Shown one piece after another: positions 36,897-46,010 of a stretch of 64,000 nt of DNA. Source of the DNA: Actinomycetaceae bacterium (lineage in GTDB: Bacteria > Actinomycetota > Actinomycetes > Actinomycetales > Actinomycetaceae); assembly GCA_030540715.1 (NCBI GenBank), contig JAUNVQ010000005.1, positions 1 through 64,000 of the forward strand. The letters are read 5' to 3'. Numbering within the stretch: position 1 is the stretch's first letter; each line of letters begins with the position of its first letter. The notes under the pieces were generated by a model, which did not search any database, had not been told where the DNA came from, and was given only the letters and a program-made list of their open reading frames with translations. A program made the position numbers and the translations under genes.

Positions 36897-37216
36897 TAAT
36901 TTTTCCTTCTTGATTAGCTTGACAAATACATCCCACAGTTTTGTTAGGCCGTGGACAAGCCCATTGTATAGCGCATAGACTGCATTTGTCGTTCTTGATA
37001 GTTACAGTGTTCTCATCAATTGGGCTGCTGTTGGCGTAGGCTACCCTCAGTTATTATCTGTTTCGATAAGGCTATCACCAGCTTTTTCAGTGTTCACACG
37101 AAAATTGACAAAGAGGACGAAGACACGTTGCCGTGGCTTCGCCCTCTGAAAGAAAAATTTTAGTATGTCAACAGATAACCCCCGTTTCCCAGATAGTGAG
37201 ACGCGGGAGCTTTCGT
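36897..37216. other. 320-bp gap between the amino-acid permease gene and oppA
   Basis: No gene. It holds the terminator of the permease gene (37112-37147) and the oppA promoter region. A -10-like TACAAT (minus strand, near 36965) lies about 70 bp before oppA, with only a weak -35 (CGACAA or ACGACA) at 17-18 bp, so I do not mark it separately. Confidence 0.4.
37112..37147 (-). terminator. Terminator of the amino-acid permease gene
   Basis: On the minus strand arms AGAGGGCGAAGCCACG and CGTGTCTTCGTCCTCT pair with two mismatches around a GCAA loop, followed by TTTGTCAATTTT. Confidence 0.7.
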
Positions 37217-38737
37217 TTAGGAACGTGAAAGATTCGCTTCGCGCGGATCAATCATTGGAGACTTGGTAACTATCTTGTGACCTGCCCATACTGCGATGAA
37301 CAAAATCAAACCAATATAAGCTGCCATAAAGTCCTTGAAAACAAAGCCTGTTTCCCACATTGACTGTGACTGCCCAATAATCACAATAATGCACATAGCC
37401 AATGCAACAAGTGGGCCAGCCGGATAAAATAAAGCACGGTAAGGCAACTCTTGAGTGTAATGGCCCTGAGCTATAAATGCTTTACGGAAACGATAGTGCG
37501 ACAGCGCAATGCCAAGCCATGTAATAAAGCCAGCAAGACCCGAGGCGTTCACCAACCACAGGTAAGCAGCACCCGAACCAATAAGTGAAGTCAAGAAACA
37601 CAGCATCCCGACCACTGTGGTGGCAATCAGTGCATTCATAGGCACGCCGTGCGAGGTAACCTTGGTAAAGATCTTTGGCGCCTTTCCTTCTTTTGCCAGT
37701 GAATACAGCATACGGGTAGACACATACATGCCCGAGTTACCGGCAGAAAGAATTGATGTCAAGATGATAGCGTTCATTACCGATGCGGCACCCAAAATAC
37801 CCGCCTTATCGAAAATAATTGTAAAAGGTGACAGGCGAACTGCCTCAACAAATCCTTCAACTGTTTCGGAATCAGCAGAAGCACCTGCCAGCAAATCGGG
37901 GTGAGTATAGGGAAGTAAGAAGCCAATGACCGCAATAGCACCTACATAAAACAGAAGGATACGGAAGAATACTGCGCGTGTTGCTTTAGGAACATTCTTT
38001 TCCGGATCTTCCGTTTCACCGGCAGCCACACCGATCATCTCCGTGCCCTGGAAGCTGAATCCGGCGATCATAAACACGCCCATAATGCCCATCCAACCAT
38101 TAACAAAGGGAGCTTCTTCAACGGTCCAGTTACTAAAACCGGGGCTTTCGCCGGTGAAGATACCAAAAATCATGGCGATGCCAATAACAAGGAACACGAT
38201 AACGGTAACAACTTTAATACCGGCAAACCAAAACTCTGATTCACCAAAGCCTTTCACACTAAAGGCGTTGATGCCAAAAAGAATCACTAGGAACACCAGC
38301 GACCACACCCAAGCAGGCACATCGGGTAGCCAATACTTCATAATAATGGTAGCTGCCACTAATTCTGCAGCAACAGTGATCGCCCAGTTGTACCAGTAGT
38401 TCCAGCCTTGAGCAAAACCAAATGACTTTGACACATAGCGCGAGGCGTAGGTTTCAAAGGCACCCGAACTTGGGCAATACGCTGACATTTCACCCAGAGA
38501 TTGCATCAGTAAAAACACCATAATGCCAATGGCGCCATAAGCTACTAATGCCCCTCCAGGGCCAGCCTCTGAAATGGTGCCACCTGACGCCAAGAATAAG
38601 CCTGTGCCAATTGCGCCACCGATAGCGATCATGTTGAGATGCCTTGCTCGGAGCCCCTTGCGTAATGTGGGCTCAAGAACACCTCCCTCCTGATGCGTGG
38701 CCTTCTGTTCGGTGGAGGAACTGTGTTGTTCAGACAT
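37217..38737 (-). CDS. Amino-acid permease, APC superfamily (LysP-like)
   Basis: Twelve-helix proton-coupled amino-acid importer of the AAT family. The N-terminal signature RARHLNMIAIGGAIGTGLFLASG, with the unwound GGAIGTG of helix 1, and MSAYCPSSGAFETYASRYV are diagnostic; the overall look is closest to E. coli LysP, which suggests a basic amino acid, but specificity is not certain. 506 residues. A His/Ser/Gln-rich N-terminus of ~25 residues precedes the core. The ribosome site is weak. It is a single gene with its own terminator. Confidence 0.88.
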   Translation of the reverse strand: MSEQHSSSTEQKATHQEGGVLEPTLRKGLRARHLNMIAIGGAIGTGLFLASGGTISEAGPGGALVAYGAIGIMVFLLMQSLGEMSAYCPSSGAFETYASRYVSKSFGFAQGWNYWYNWAITVAAELVAATIIMKYWLPDVPAWVWSLVFLVILFGINAFSVKGFGESEFWFAGIKVVTVIVFLVIGIAMIFGIFTGESPGFSNWTVEEAPFVNGWMGIMGVFMIAGFSFQGTEMIGVAAGETEDPEKNVPKATRAVFFRILLFYVGAIAVIGFLLPYTHPDLLAGASADSETVEGFVEAVRLSPFTIIFDKAGILGAASVMNAIILTSILSAGNSGMYVSTRMLYSLAKEGKAPKIFTKVTSHGVPMNALIATTVVGMLCFLTSLIGSGAAYLWLVNASGLAGFITWLGIALSHYRFRKAFIAQGHYTQELPYRALFYPAGPLVALAMCIIVIIGQSQSMWETGFVFKDFMAAYIGLILFIAVWAGHKIVTKSPMIDPREANLSRS

Positions 38738-38997
38738 AGTTGTTATCGCTTTCTACTTTGTCTTCATTATTCATTGCTATGACGAACGCTGTGCTTGACG
38801 CCCTCTGCGGCCTCGTGCTAAGGAAAGAACACATTGCCCCATAATACGTCGATGCTTTTCAACCTTTGTTCCTGGATACCCTATCAACTGTTGCCCCTCA
38901 ATACAGGAACTTTTCACATAGTGGTAACCAGGTGTGAAGGAAAAACTTAGAGAGAAAAAGCAGAGGAAAGGAAAACGGCTACCACTCCACTCTAAAA
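38738..38997. other. Intergenic DNA between pth and the permease gene
   Basis: No supported gene; a 77-codon minus-strand frame here lacks a ribosome site and has an implausible composition. The region must contain the permease promoter, but no clear hexamer pair was found. Confidence 0.4.
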
Positions 38998-39040
38998 GAG
39001 CACATCCCACACCGCCCGTTCCTGGCGTGGTGGTGCGCTC
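38998..39040 (-). terminator. Terminator of pth
   Basis: GC-rich hairpin on the minus strand starting right at the pth stop (GAGCGCACC… pairing with …GGGATGTGCTC) and followed by TTTT. Confidence 0.75.
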
Positions 39041-39625
39041 CTACTTTGAATGTAACCGCTGCTGAGTTTCAACAAAACCTAAAGTCGCAACATCCTCAAT
39101 AACTTGGGCTGCTTGTGAAAATGTTACTGCCCATTGATCAAGCTGGCGAAGAGGAGCTAAAACATAGTCAGCTGGGGTCATTCTTCCCGGGGGCCTTCCA
39201 ATACCAATCCTCAAACGTGCATAATCTTTTGAGCCCAGTGACTGCGAGATTGATTTAAGCCCATTATGCCCGCCTTCACCACCTCCACGTTTAAGTTTGA
39301 TGGTGTGTTCAGGCAAGTCAAGATCATCATGAATTACTAACAAATGATCGTAGGGCGTGTGAAAAAAATTAACCAGTTGACGAAGCGGGCCACCCGAAGT
39401 ATTCATATAACAATTCAATAGTGCCGCTCGAACCTGCGGGCCGGGAGCACCGCCGGGCATAATTCCCAGGCGCATATCTGCAACCTGGGCAATACTCTTA
39501 TGCCCAGCAAGTACGCCCCCGTGCTCGTCTACAAGTTGACCAATCGTCAAATGACCAACGTTATGCCTGGTAAGTTCATATTGTGGCCCAGGATTCCCCA
39601 GTCCCACAACAAGCCATGATGACAT
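39041..39625 (-). CDS. pth: Peptidyl-tRNA hydrolase
   Basis: Recycles peptidyl-tRNAs released from ribosomes. N-terminal VVGLGNPGPQYELTRHNVG holds the active-site Asn and the catalytic His (His21); VIHDDLDLP holds the Asp; GGGEGGHNGLKSI and DYARLRIGIGRPPG are conserved. 194 residues. AAGGGGG upstream of the ATG. It follows the L25 gene by 45 bp on the same strand, the usual ctc/rplY-pth pairing. Confidence 0.96.
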   Translation of the reverse strand: MSSWLVVGLGNPGPQYELTRHNVGHLTIGQLVDEHGGVLAGHKSIAQVADMRLGIMPGGAPGPQVRAALLNCYMNTSGGPLRQLVNFFHTPYDHLLVIHDDLDLPEHTIKLKRGGGEGGHNGLKSISQSLGSKDYARLRIGIGRPPGRMTPADYVLAPLRQLDQWAVTFSQAAQVIEDVATLGFVETQQRLHSK

Positions 39626-39670
39626 GTATCCCCCTTACAAACCAGGCATTGATAACACGCTGTAAATACC

Positions 39671-40303
39671 TTATTCGTTGTTGTCTTCGCTGTTGCCACC
39701 TTCATCTGATGATTCACCGGCTTCAGCTTCACTACCTTCAGCGTCTGCCGCTGCCGGGGCTTCCTCTTGAGGAATAGCGATAGAGCAGATAACGGTGTCG
39801 TCTTCATAGTCTGCTTCCGTGCCTTCTGGCAGCGTGATGTCTTTGAATGTGACAACTGTACCGTTTTCAAGGCCTTCAATACTGACTTCAATTTCTTCGG
39901 GAATGGCAGTAGCGTCTGCCATGACAGTCAAAGTAAACTCATCCAGGGTAGCGGTTGTACCGGGTTCAGGTTCGCCTACCAGAACAACTGGAATATCAAC
40001 TTCAACTTTTTCACCACGTTTCACAGCAAGCAGATCAACATGTAAGATATCGCGACGCACAGGGTGGCGCTGAACATCTTTAACCAATGCAAGCTGTTTT
40101 TCACCATCAAGATGAAGCTCTACCAAAGCATTAGCTCCATCCTTTACAATAAGGAACGTGTCGTGACCTGGAAGTACCAGCGACTGAGTTTCTGTCTCAC
40201 CACCATAGATCACTGCGGGGATTTTACCTTCGCGACGTGCGCGACGTGATGCACCTTTACCAAATTCGGTGCGCTTTTCGGCATTAAGCTTTGTTGCTGC
40301 CAT
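39671..40303 (-). CDS. rplY: 50S ribosomal protein L25/general stress protein Ctc
   Basis: Binds 5S rRNA. N-terminal L25 domain (LNAEKRTEFGKGASRRARREGKIPAVIYGG, read in pieces) to about residue 90, then the CTC-type beta domain to ~180. The last ~30 residues are Glu/Ala/Ser/Asn-rich and acidic (GESSDEGGNSEDNNE), a common tail in actinobacterial L25. 210 residues. GAGAGGAC precedes the ATG. Cotranscribed with pth. Confidence 0.95.
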   Translation of the reverse strand: MAATKLNAEKRTEFGKGASRRARREGKIPAVIYGGETETQSLVLPGHDTFLIVKDGANALVELHLDGEKQLALVKDVQRHPVRRDILHVDLLAVKRGEKVEVDIPVVLVGEPEPGTTATLDEFTLTVMADATAIPEEIEVSIEGLENGTVVTFKDITLPEGTEADYEDDTVICSIAIPQEEAPAAADAEGSEAEAGESSDEGGNSEDNNE

Positions 40304-40581
40304 AACGTGTAGTCCTCTCTAACAATAGTTGATGCGCCCCGGAGGACGTGAAACGCATACACATATCACGGCCACGTCGATAACGGACAAGACCATAAGC
40401 CATCCCTCGCCGAGGCAACAGATTTTAGTCTAGTGGCGTGTGGCCGAATATCAAAATTGAAAAGGACGCTGTGCCGCTCTTGCTGTAGGGGTCATACTCA
40501 AGCACACAGCAATCTTTCCATACAACATACAACGCGTGTTCGCATTCAGTTCGAAATAGCCGATGTCAAATAGTCGATGTC

Positions 40582-41550
40582 TTAATCAAAAAGTGCGGTC
40601 ACCGAACCGTCATCAAAAACAGCACTGATAGCATTAGCAAGCAGCGGAGCAATAGGCAAAATTGTCAGCTGCGGGAACTGTTTATCGGGTGTGATAGGTA
40701 ATGTATCAGTGACAATAACTTCACGAGCTCCACACTCACTCAAACGCTGCACCGCCGGAGGGCTAAACACTCCATGCGTTGCAGCAACAAGAACCTCTTT
40801 AGCGCCCTCTTTTAGTAACTGTTTCGTGGCTTCTGCGATTGTTCCGCCCGTGTCAATAAGGTCATCAACCAAAATACAGGTACGGCCTTTGACATCACCC
40901 ACTACCCTATTGGCTACTGACACATTGGGCTGCGTAATATCGCGTGTCTTGTGAACAAAAGCTAGCGGACAGCCCCCCAGTTTATTTGCCCAACGTTCGG
41001 CCACTTTAATGCGACCAGCATCAGGACTGACCATAGTAAGGTCTCCATGAACGCGGGTTTTGACATAATCAATGAGTACTGGCATTGCCCACAGATGATC
41101 GACAGGGCCATCAAAGAATCCCTGACTTTGCGCCGTGTGAAGGTCAACACTCATCAAACGGTCAGCACCGGCTGCTGCAAAGAGGTCTGCAATAAGCCTT
41201 GCAGAGATTGGTTCGCGACCCTGATGCTTTTTATCCTGGCGCGCATATGGATAAAACGGCGCTACAACCGTAATTCGTTTGGCCGAAGCTCTTTTAAGAG
41301 CATCAACCATAATAAGCTGTTCCATCAACCATGTGTTAATGGGGGCTGTATGCGATTGAATCACAAAAGCGTCGGCACCACGCACTGACTCTTGAAACCG
41401 AATATAGATCTCGCCATTAGCAAAATCATAGGCTGTTGTTGGTAATACTTCGGTGTGAAGCTCGCGTGCAACTTCTTGCGCTAACTGTGGGTATGCGCGT
41501 CCTGAGCACACTACCAACCGTTTCTCGCCAGCTGACGTAATACCGGTCAT
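40582..41550 (-). CDS. prs: Ribose-phosphate pyrophosphokinase
   Basis: Makes PRPP from ribose-5-phosphate and ATP. Conserved segments: FANGEIYIRFQESVRG, the flexible loop VVAPFYPYARQDKKHQGREPIS, the metal site VDLHTAQSQGFF, and the PRPP loop ILVDDLIDTGGTI. 322 residues. ATG 41550 (MTGITSAGEKR) has AAGGGG eight bases upstream; the ATG/GTG region up to 41583 overlaps the tRNA-Gln leader and is less likely. In many actinobacteria glmU precedes prs; here tRNA-Gln does. Confidence 0.95.
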   Translation of the reverse strand: MTGITSAGEKRLVVCSGRAYPQLAQEVARELHTEVLPTTAYDFANGEIYIRFQESVRGADAFVIQSHTAPINTWLMEQLIMVDALKRASAKRITVVAPFYPYARQDKKHQGREPISARLIADLFAAAGADRLMSVDLHTAQSQGFFDGPVDHLWAMPVLIDYVKTRVHGDLTMVSPDAGRIKVAERWANKLGGCPLAFVHKTRDITQPNVSVANRVVGDVKGRTCILVDDLIDTGGTIAEATKQLLKEGAKEVLVAATHGVFSPPAVQRLSECGAREVIVTDTLPITPDKQFPQLTILPIAPLLANAISAVFDDGSVTALFD

Positions 41551-41595
41551 AACCGTTCCCCTTTCATGGGACTCGATGGTCACTGATACGAGGAT

Positions 41596-41670
41596 TGGCT
41601 CCGCCCCCAGGATTCGAACCCAGATCTCAAGGCACCAAAAGCCCGCGTGCTACCATTACACCAGGGCGGA
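41596..41670 (-). tRNA. tRNA-Gln (anticodon TTG)
   Basis: Minus-strand cloverleaf with acceptor TCCGCCC/GGGCGGA, D arm GTGT/GCAC, anticodon loop TTTTGGT, T loop TTCGAAT, discriminator G, and an encoded 3' CCA (41596-41598). It lies 45 bp before the prs start, and the two may share a transcript. Confidence 0.95.
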
Positions 41671-41924
41671 AAGCTCTTTTAGTTTCGCATGGAAAACATT
41701 ATTTGCCAAATCGCTGTTTTTCTTTACGCGTTTTCTGCGTGACGATGATGGGCTGTAAAGCCACGATTACACAACATTTTCCTGCGTTCTTATATTTTTG
41801 TGCATCAAACTACACCACTTCACACCCACTTAAGTGAGCTGCACCACCTTCCTACTTCTTTTTATGAAACAACTTATACTCCTGTAAGTGGAATCCCAGT
41901 AACAACTAATGGCACACTGAGGGT

Positions 41925-42605
41925 ATGGCAAAAAGAACACGAATGACGGGTGTGCAGCGCCGAGAACAGCTTATTGACGTTGCACGTAGTGTTTTTGCTG
42001 CTCACGGTTTTGATGGAACTTCTATCGAAGAAATAGCTGCCGCTGCAAAAGTGTCGAAACCGGTTGTGTACGAACATTTCGGTGGTAAAGAAGGCATTTA
42101 TGCAGTTGTAGTTGACCGTGAGGTTCAGGGGCTCGTATCGACGATCACAGAGTCACTACAAGCGGCGCATACTCCACGTGCAATGGCTGAAGGCGCTGCA
42201 TTAGGCTTGCTCACTTTTATTGAAACTAATACTGATGGCTTTCGTATTTTAGTTCAAGATGCTCCCTCCAACCGTTCCACAGGCACCTATTGGTCGGTGC
42301 TGGGTGATGTTGCTTCTAAGGTGGAACATGTGCTGGCGCATAAGTTCAAAGTGGGTGGTCTTAATCCTGCATGGGCTCCGATGTATGCACAGATGTTAGT
42401 AGGTTTAGTGGCTCAGCTTGGTCAGTGGTGGCTTGAAGAACGTAAACCTGATAAACGCCAGGTGGCAGCCCATGCTGTCAATCTTGCTTGGTACGGTCTT
42501 AAAAACTTGAAAGCCGATCCCGAACTTGTCACTATCGATAAAAATGGGAACACGGTTTCCCGCACTAGAAATCATGGCCCGTCAAAAGATAACGCATCCC
42601 ATTAA
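41925..42605 (+). CDS. TetR-family transcriptional regulator
   Basis: N-terminal helix-turn-helix: LIDVARSVFAAHGFDGTSIEEIAAAAKVSKPVVYEHFGGKEGIY, seen at residues ~16-60. The C-terminal ligand domain (WWLEERKPDKRQVAAHAVNLAWYGLKNL) resembles the actinobacterial TetR group near Rv3208. This suggests it could be the TetR partner that is missing from the DUF3107 neighbourhood, but that is only a guess. GAGG stands just two bases before the ATG; ATG 41940 is an alternative. No palindromic operator was seen upstream. Confidence 0.85.
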   Translation: MAKRTRMTGVQRREQLIDVARSVFAAHGFDGTSIEEIAAAAKVSKPVVYEHFGGKEGIYAVVVDREVQGLVSTITESLQAAHTPRAMAEGAALGLLTFIETNTDGFRILVQDAPSNRSTGTYWSVLGDVASKVEHVLAHKFKVGGLNPAWAPMYAQMLVGLVAQLGQWWLEERKPDKRQVAAHAVNLAWYGLKNLKADPELVTIDKNGNTVSRTRNHGPSKDNASH

Positions 42606-42690
42606 AAGCTGCTGGCACCTTCGTTTACCAACTATGGCGTATGGGCATCTTACTCATTATTTATCGTATAACGAACTAACATGACCGTTT

Positions 42691-42728
42691 TAGCTTTCCC
42701 TTAACGTCTCGAAAAGGTAAGCTATCTT
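42691..42728 (+). promoter_or_regulatory. MarR-gene promoter overlapped by an inverted repeat
   Basis: -35 TTAACG (42701-42706), a 16-bp spacer and -10 TATCTT (42723-42728). An imperfect inverted repeat, TAGCTTTCCCTT (42691-42702) against AAAAGGTAAGCTA (42712-42724), covers the same stretch and is a candidate MarR operator; it could alternatively be the terminator hairpin of the TetR gene. Confidence 0.5.
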
Positions 42729-42772
42729 TAGCTCTTCTTACAATAAAGATTCTTGATGTAAAGGTGTTAACG

Positions 42773-43297
42773 ATGGTGGATCCTAGTCAGACGCGCCACG
42801 ATGAAGTCGATCGTATTATCGATGCATGGCATGCCCAACGCCCAGATGTAGATACCTCTCCTATGGAAATTTTTTCCCGTATAACACGTATCGACCGCAT
42901 TCTTTCCCTCAAACGTCGTCGTGCTTTTGCCGAACACAATCTTGAGGAATGGGAATTCGATGTTCTTTCATCGTTGCGTCGCTGCGGAGACAAACCAGCA
43001 CTGACCCCTGGAGCCCTTATGTCCGAGCTTCTTGTGTCTTCTGGAACAATGACAAACCGCATTAATCGTTTGGAAGCAAAAGACTTGGTGCGACGCCAGC
43101 CAGATCCCTCTGATAAGCGTGGTGTGTTGGTAGTGCTCACGCCAGATGGTCGCACATGTGTTGATGCCGCCATACAATCACTTGTTGTTTGTGAAAAGCA
43201 GATGCTCAATGATTTTTCTCAAACAGATCTTCGCGTTTTACGCACTCACTTACGAAATCTTTTAATGTCTTTAGAAGAAAAACCTACATTATCATGA
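42773..43297 (+). CDS. MarR-family transcriptional regulator
   Basis: Winged-helix regulator of 174 residues: recognition region LTPGALMSELLVSSGTMTNRINRLEAKDLV, wing RRQPDPSDKRGVLVVLT. N-terminal ~30 residues are hydrophilic (VDRIIDAWHAQRPDVDTS), a form frequent in actinobacterial MarR proteins that sit before ABC exporters. AAAGG precedes ATG 42773. Its stop overlaps the ATG of the ABC ATPase (ATGA), so it most likely regulates that transporter and itself. Confidence 0.9.
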   Translation: MVDPSQTRHDEVDRIIDAWHAQRPDVDTSPMEIFSRITRIDRILSLKRRRAFAEHNLEEWEFDVLSSLRRCGDKPALTPGALMSELLVSSGTMTNRINRLEAKDLVRRQPDPSDKRGVLVVLTPDGRTCVDAAIQSLVVCEKQMLNDFSQTDLRVLRTHLRNLLMSLEEKPTLS

Positions 43298-44217
43298 TGA
43301 CTATGCCATTTTCTGACTCCTTGCGTGCCCACCCAGTGGCTTCTTCATCACCTTACTTACCGCAGACACTCGCACATGCTAACGAACAGAACCAGACTAA
43401 TCTGCCTTCTCTTGCAACGTCATCATGTGCAGCTGCTACTGCGGCAGAAAAACAGGACACTCCTGCTTTAACGATTCGCAATCTATCAAAACTTTTCGAG
43501 TCACATGTTGCCGTAGCACAAGTCAATCTTGATATCCCAGTGGGGGCTTTCTATGGTATTGTTGGCCCTAATGGCGCTGGAAAAACGACGATGCTTTCTA
43601 TGGCAACGGGGCTCATGCTCCCTGATATGGGACAGGTGTTTATCCACGGAATTGACCTGTGGAACTCCCCCAAGCAGGCAAAAAATCTTTTGGGTGTACT
43701 TCCCGATGGCGTTGATACATTTGACCGTTTGACGGGCAACGAACTTATCACCTATGCCGGTATCTTGCGTGGTCTTGATAAAACAACAGCAAGAAGACGC
43801 GCCGCTGACCTTATGCGGGCGCTTGACCTGGCTGACGCCTCGAAAAAAATGATTAGCGAATATTCAGCGGGTTTGACAAAAAAGATTAACCTTGCCTGCG
43901 CCCTTGTTCACAGTCCTCGTATTCTGGTTCTTGATGAGCCATTCGAATCAGTTGATCCGATTTCTGCAGGAACCATTATCGAAATTTTACAGAAATACTG
44001 TTCCGACGGTGGAACGATCGTTTTATCCAGTCACGTGATGGCAACCGTTGAAAAACTGTGCACACATGTTGCGATCATGGATCGCGGCATCATTAAGGCT
44101 TGTGGGACCCTCAGTGAAGTTGCGGGGGGACGCTCGTTGGAAGATCGTTTTATTGAGCTTGTTGGCGGTATGAAGCATGCGGAAGGTCTGGAATGGTTAG
44201 CACCATCTGCGCAATAA
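43294..44217 (+). CDS. ABC-2 type exporter ATP-binding protein
   Basis: ABC ATPase of 307 residues. A Ser/Thr/Ala-rich N-terminal extension of ~55 residues precedes the domain. Walker A GPNGAGKTT, signature YSAGLTKKINLACAL (degenerate LSGGQ, frequent in ABC-2 exporters), Walker B ILVLDEPFESVDP, switch His in SSHVMATV. Pairs with the permease encoded by the next, overlapping gene. Substrate unknown; drugs, lipids or peptides are all possible. Confidence 0.9.
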   Translation: MMTMPFSDSLRAHPVASSSPYLPQTLAHANEQNQTNLPSLATSSCAAATAAEKQDTPALTIRNLSKLFESHVAVAQVNLDIPVGAFYGIVGPNGAGKTTMLSMATGLMLPDMGQVFIHGIDLWNSPKQAKNLLGVLPDGVDTFDRLTGNELITYAGILRGLDKTTARRRAADLMRALDLADASKKMISEYSAGLTKKINLACALVHSPRILVLDEPFESVDPISAGTIIEILQKYCSDGGTIVLSSHVMATVEKLCTHVAIMDRGIIKACGTLSEVAGGRSLEDRFIELVGGMKHAEGLEWLAPSAQ

Positions 44218-45878
44218 GATTTCGCGGAACAATTCACACGATGACTCGTCAAGTGTGGAGGATCATCGTTGTGCTTATTGGTCTTATCTTTGCTTTTGTC
44301 TATCTGGCAGGGCTCACTTTCGGACTCTATGTTGCGGGGGAATCTGGGGAAGCAAACACCGTTGGCTACGTGAGCGCCTATTTCGGTATTTTCCTGGTGT
44401 TGTTTTGTGCCATGGTACCCACCATGTTTCAACACATGCTCGATCCTGCCCTTGATCCCCGTCAATACACCGCAATAGTGCCACCATCGCCCAAGCTCAG
44501 TCTTGCTCTTGTTACGGCTATGGGGATCGGGCCCTTTGGAATTGTGTGGCTGTGCCTTGCCACTCTCCCATTTATTGCAATGTGGCTGGGTGCTGGGCAA
44601 CCACTCATTGCACTATGCGCTGGGGTAGCCGGCTTTATTCAATACTATATTGGCGTGCTATTTACCCGACTGGGTATAGCAGTTTTGGGGCTATCTCACG
44701 ATAAAGCTGCCGATAAAGGTTCATGGAAAGCCCTTATCGTTGTGGTAACCTACCTGGTGTTTGTCGTTGGAATAGCGGTTGTCATTCCACTTCTTCAATC
44801 ATTTTTCACTTTAGACCAGATTCTTTTCGTCGGTAAAATCCTGTCAACAACAGGGACCAGTGGCGCGTTTGTTTGGCCAACGCTTATTGCCGAAGGTGCC
44901 TGGATCACCCTTCTTATCAACATGATTGTCACCGCGGCTATCGCCCTTGCCGCTTTTTATTGGTGGCACCGCCTTGCAACACAGGCAATGCTCCAAGGCA
45001 AAGCCCGCACGCTAAGCCCAGCCGATAAGCAGGCCATCAATGCTGCTGCCCTGGGCCAACACGTGTCACAATCTCCCCCGTCGGTGATGCTACACAATCC
45101 CCCGCCTGCTCTTCCTTTTGTTGACCGTGCCACCGCATTGGGGTTATCAGAACAATCCGCGGCAATTATTGCCAGAATTTTTATTTACACAAAAAAAGAT
45201 ATTCGTATCACTAGCCAGACGCTGATTGGTCCGCTTTTCCTGCTGTGTGCTATCGCGTTTATTTATATTCCCGCTCAATCATTTACCATGTGGGAGTTTA
45301 TTGTCTTTGCCGGCCTCTTTGGTAATTACGCTATATTAAGTTCGATTTCACTTGATGCCAAGGCCGTGTGGTTACACGTTGCTAGTCCCGTTAATATCCG
45401 TCACGATGTTTTTGGGCGCCTTGTGGCGCACTCTGTGATTCCACTGGTGATATTTTTCGTTGCGGGGCCACTTATCGGTGCGCTTATTGACCACCCACAT
45501 GCCTGGTTCGTGGTACCAACACTGTTGCTGTCAACATTATTGTGTTCAACGGCAGTGTGGATGTTTGGTATGGCACGCTGGACATCACCGCAGGCTAAGG
45601 CTGGAAAGCTCACGATGAAAGGTGCTGGCGCGGGCATGAGTGGGGCCGTTATTGCGCGCATGCTTGTGGCCTTCTTGGTTGTGGCTGTCACAATGATTCC
45701 ACCCGCCATTGCCCTTGTTTTTGCCTACCATTATTTGTCTCTTGTCTGGGCGATGGTGACCTGCGTGGGGGTAGTTATCTATGCGGTAGTGCTGGTGATT
45801 GCCAGCTACCACATCACCTGCAACAAACTTGTAACAAACTATCCTAATCTATTGTCAACAATCCGCACCTATCCGTAG
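44193..45878 (+). CDS. ABC transporter permease, large ABC-2-like membrane protein
   Basis: 561 residues with about ten to twelve hydrophobic helices arranged in two halves joined by a hydrophilic loop (~270-320, with GKARTLSPADKQAINAAA). The start ATG 44193 lies inside the ATPase gene, with GAAGG six bases upstream; it gives an N-terminus of the form IRFRGTIHTMTRQVWRI that I judge typical for this family, so the overlap is probably real; ATG 44241 would cut it short. Forms an exporter with the upstream ATPase under the MarR gene. Confidence 0.85.
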   Translation: MVSTICAIRFRGTIHTMTRQVWRIIVVLIGLIFAFVYLAGLTFGLYVAGESGEANTVGYVSAYFGIFLVLFCAMVPTMFQHMLDPALDPRQYTAIVPPSPKLSLALVTAMGIGPFGIVWLCLATLPFIAMWLGAGQPLIALCAGVAGFIQYYIGVLFTRLGIAVLGLSHDKAADKGSWKALIVVVTYLVFVVGIAVVIPLLQSFFTLDQILFVGKILSTTGTSGAFVWPTLIAEGAWITLLINMIVTAAIALAAFYWWHRLATQAMLQGKARTLSPADKQAINAAALGQHVSQSPPSVMLHNPPPALPFVDRATALGLSEQSAAIIARIFIYTKKDIRITSQTLIGPLFLLCAIAFIYIPAQSFTMWEFIVFAGLFGNYAILSSISLDAKAVWLHVASPVNIRHDVFGRLVAHSVIPLVIFFVAGPLIGALIDHPHAWFVVPTLLLSTLLCSTAVWMFGMARWTSPQAKAGKLTMKGAGAGMSGAVIARMLVAFLVVAVTMIPPAIALVFAYHYLSLVWAMVTCVGVVIYAVVLVIASYHITCNKLVTNYPNLLSTIRTYP

Positions 45879-45908
45879 CGAGTGTGCACAGCTAGCTGTA
45901 TTCCTTTG

Positions 45909-45931
45909 TGACATCTGTGCTATTGATGTCA
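45909..45931. terminator. Weak hairpin between convergent genes
   Basis: TGACATC and GATGTCA form a perfect 7-bp stem with a 9-nt loop in the 132-bp gap between the exporter permease and ABC-F genes. No T run; function uncertain. Confidence 0.35.
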
Positions 45932-46010
45932 AGCCTTGTACGATATTTGGCTGCAGTGATGCCTTCCACTGCTCAGGTGTCACACTGTGCCCTTAAACAC
46001 CTACCCCGAA

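Noticed and set aside
40555..40585. Short direct repeat (TAGCCGATGTCAA / TAGTCGATGTCTT) at the prs end
   Set aside because: Only two imperfect copies overlapping a stop codon region; likely chance.
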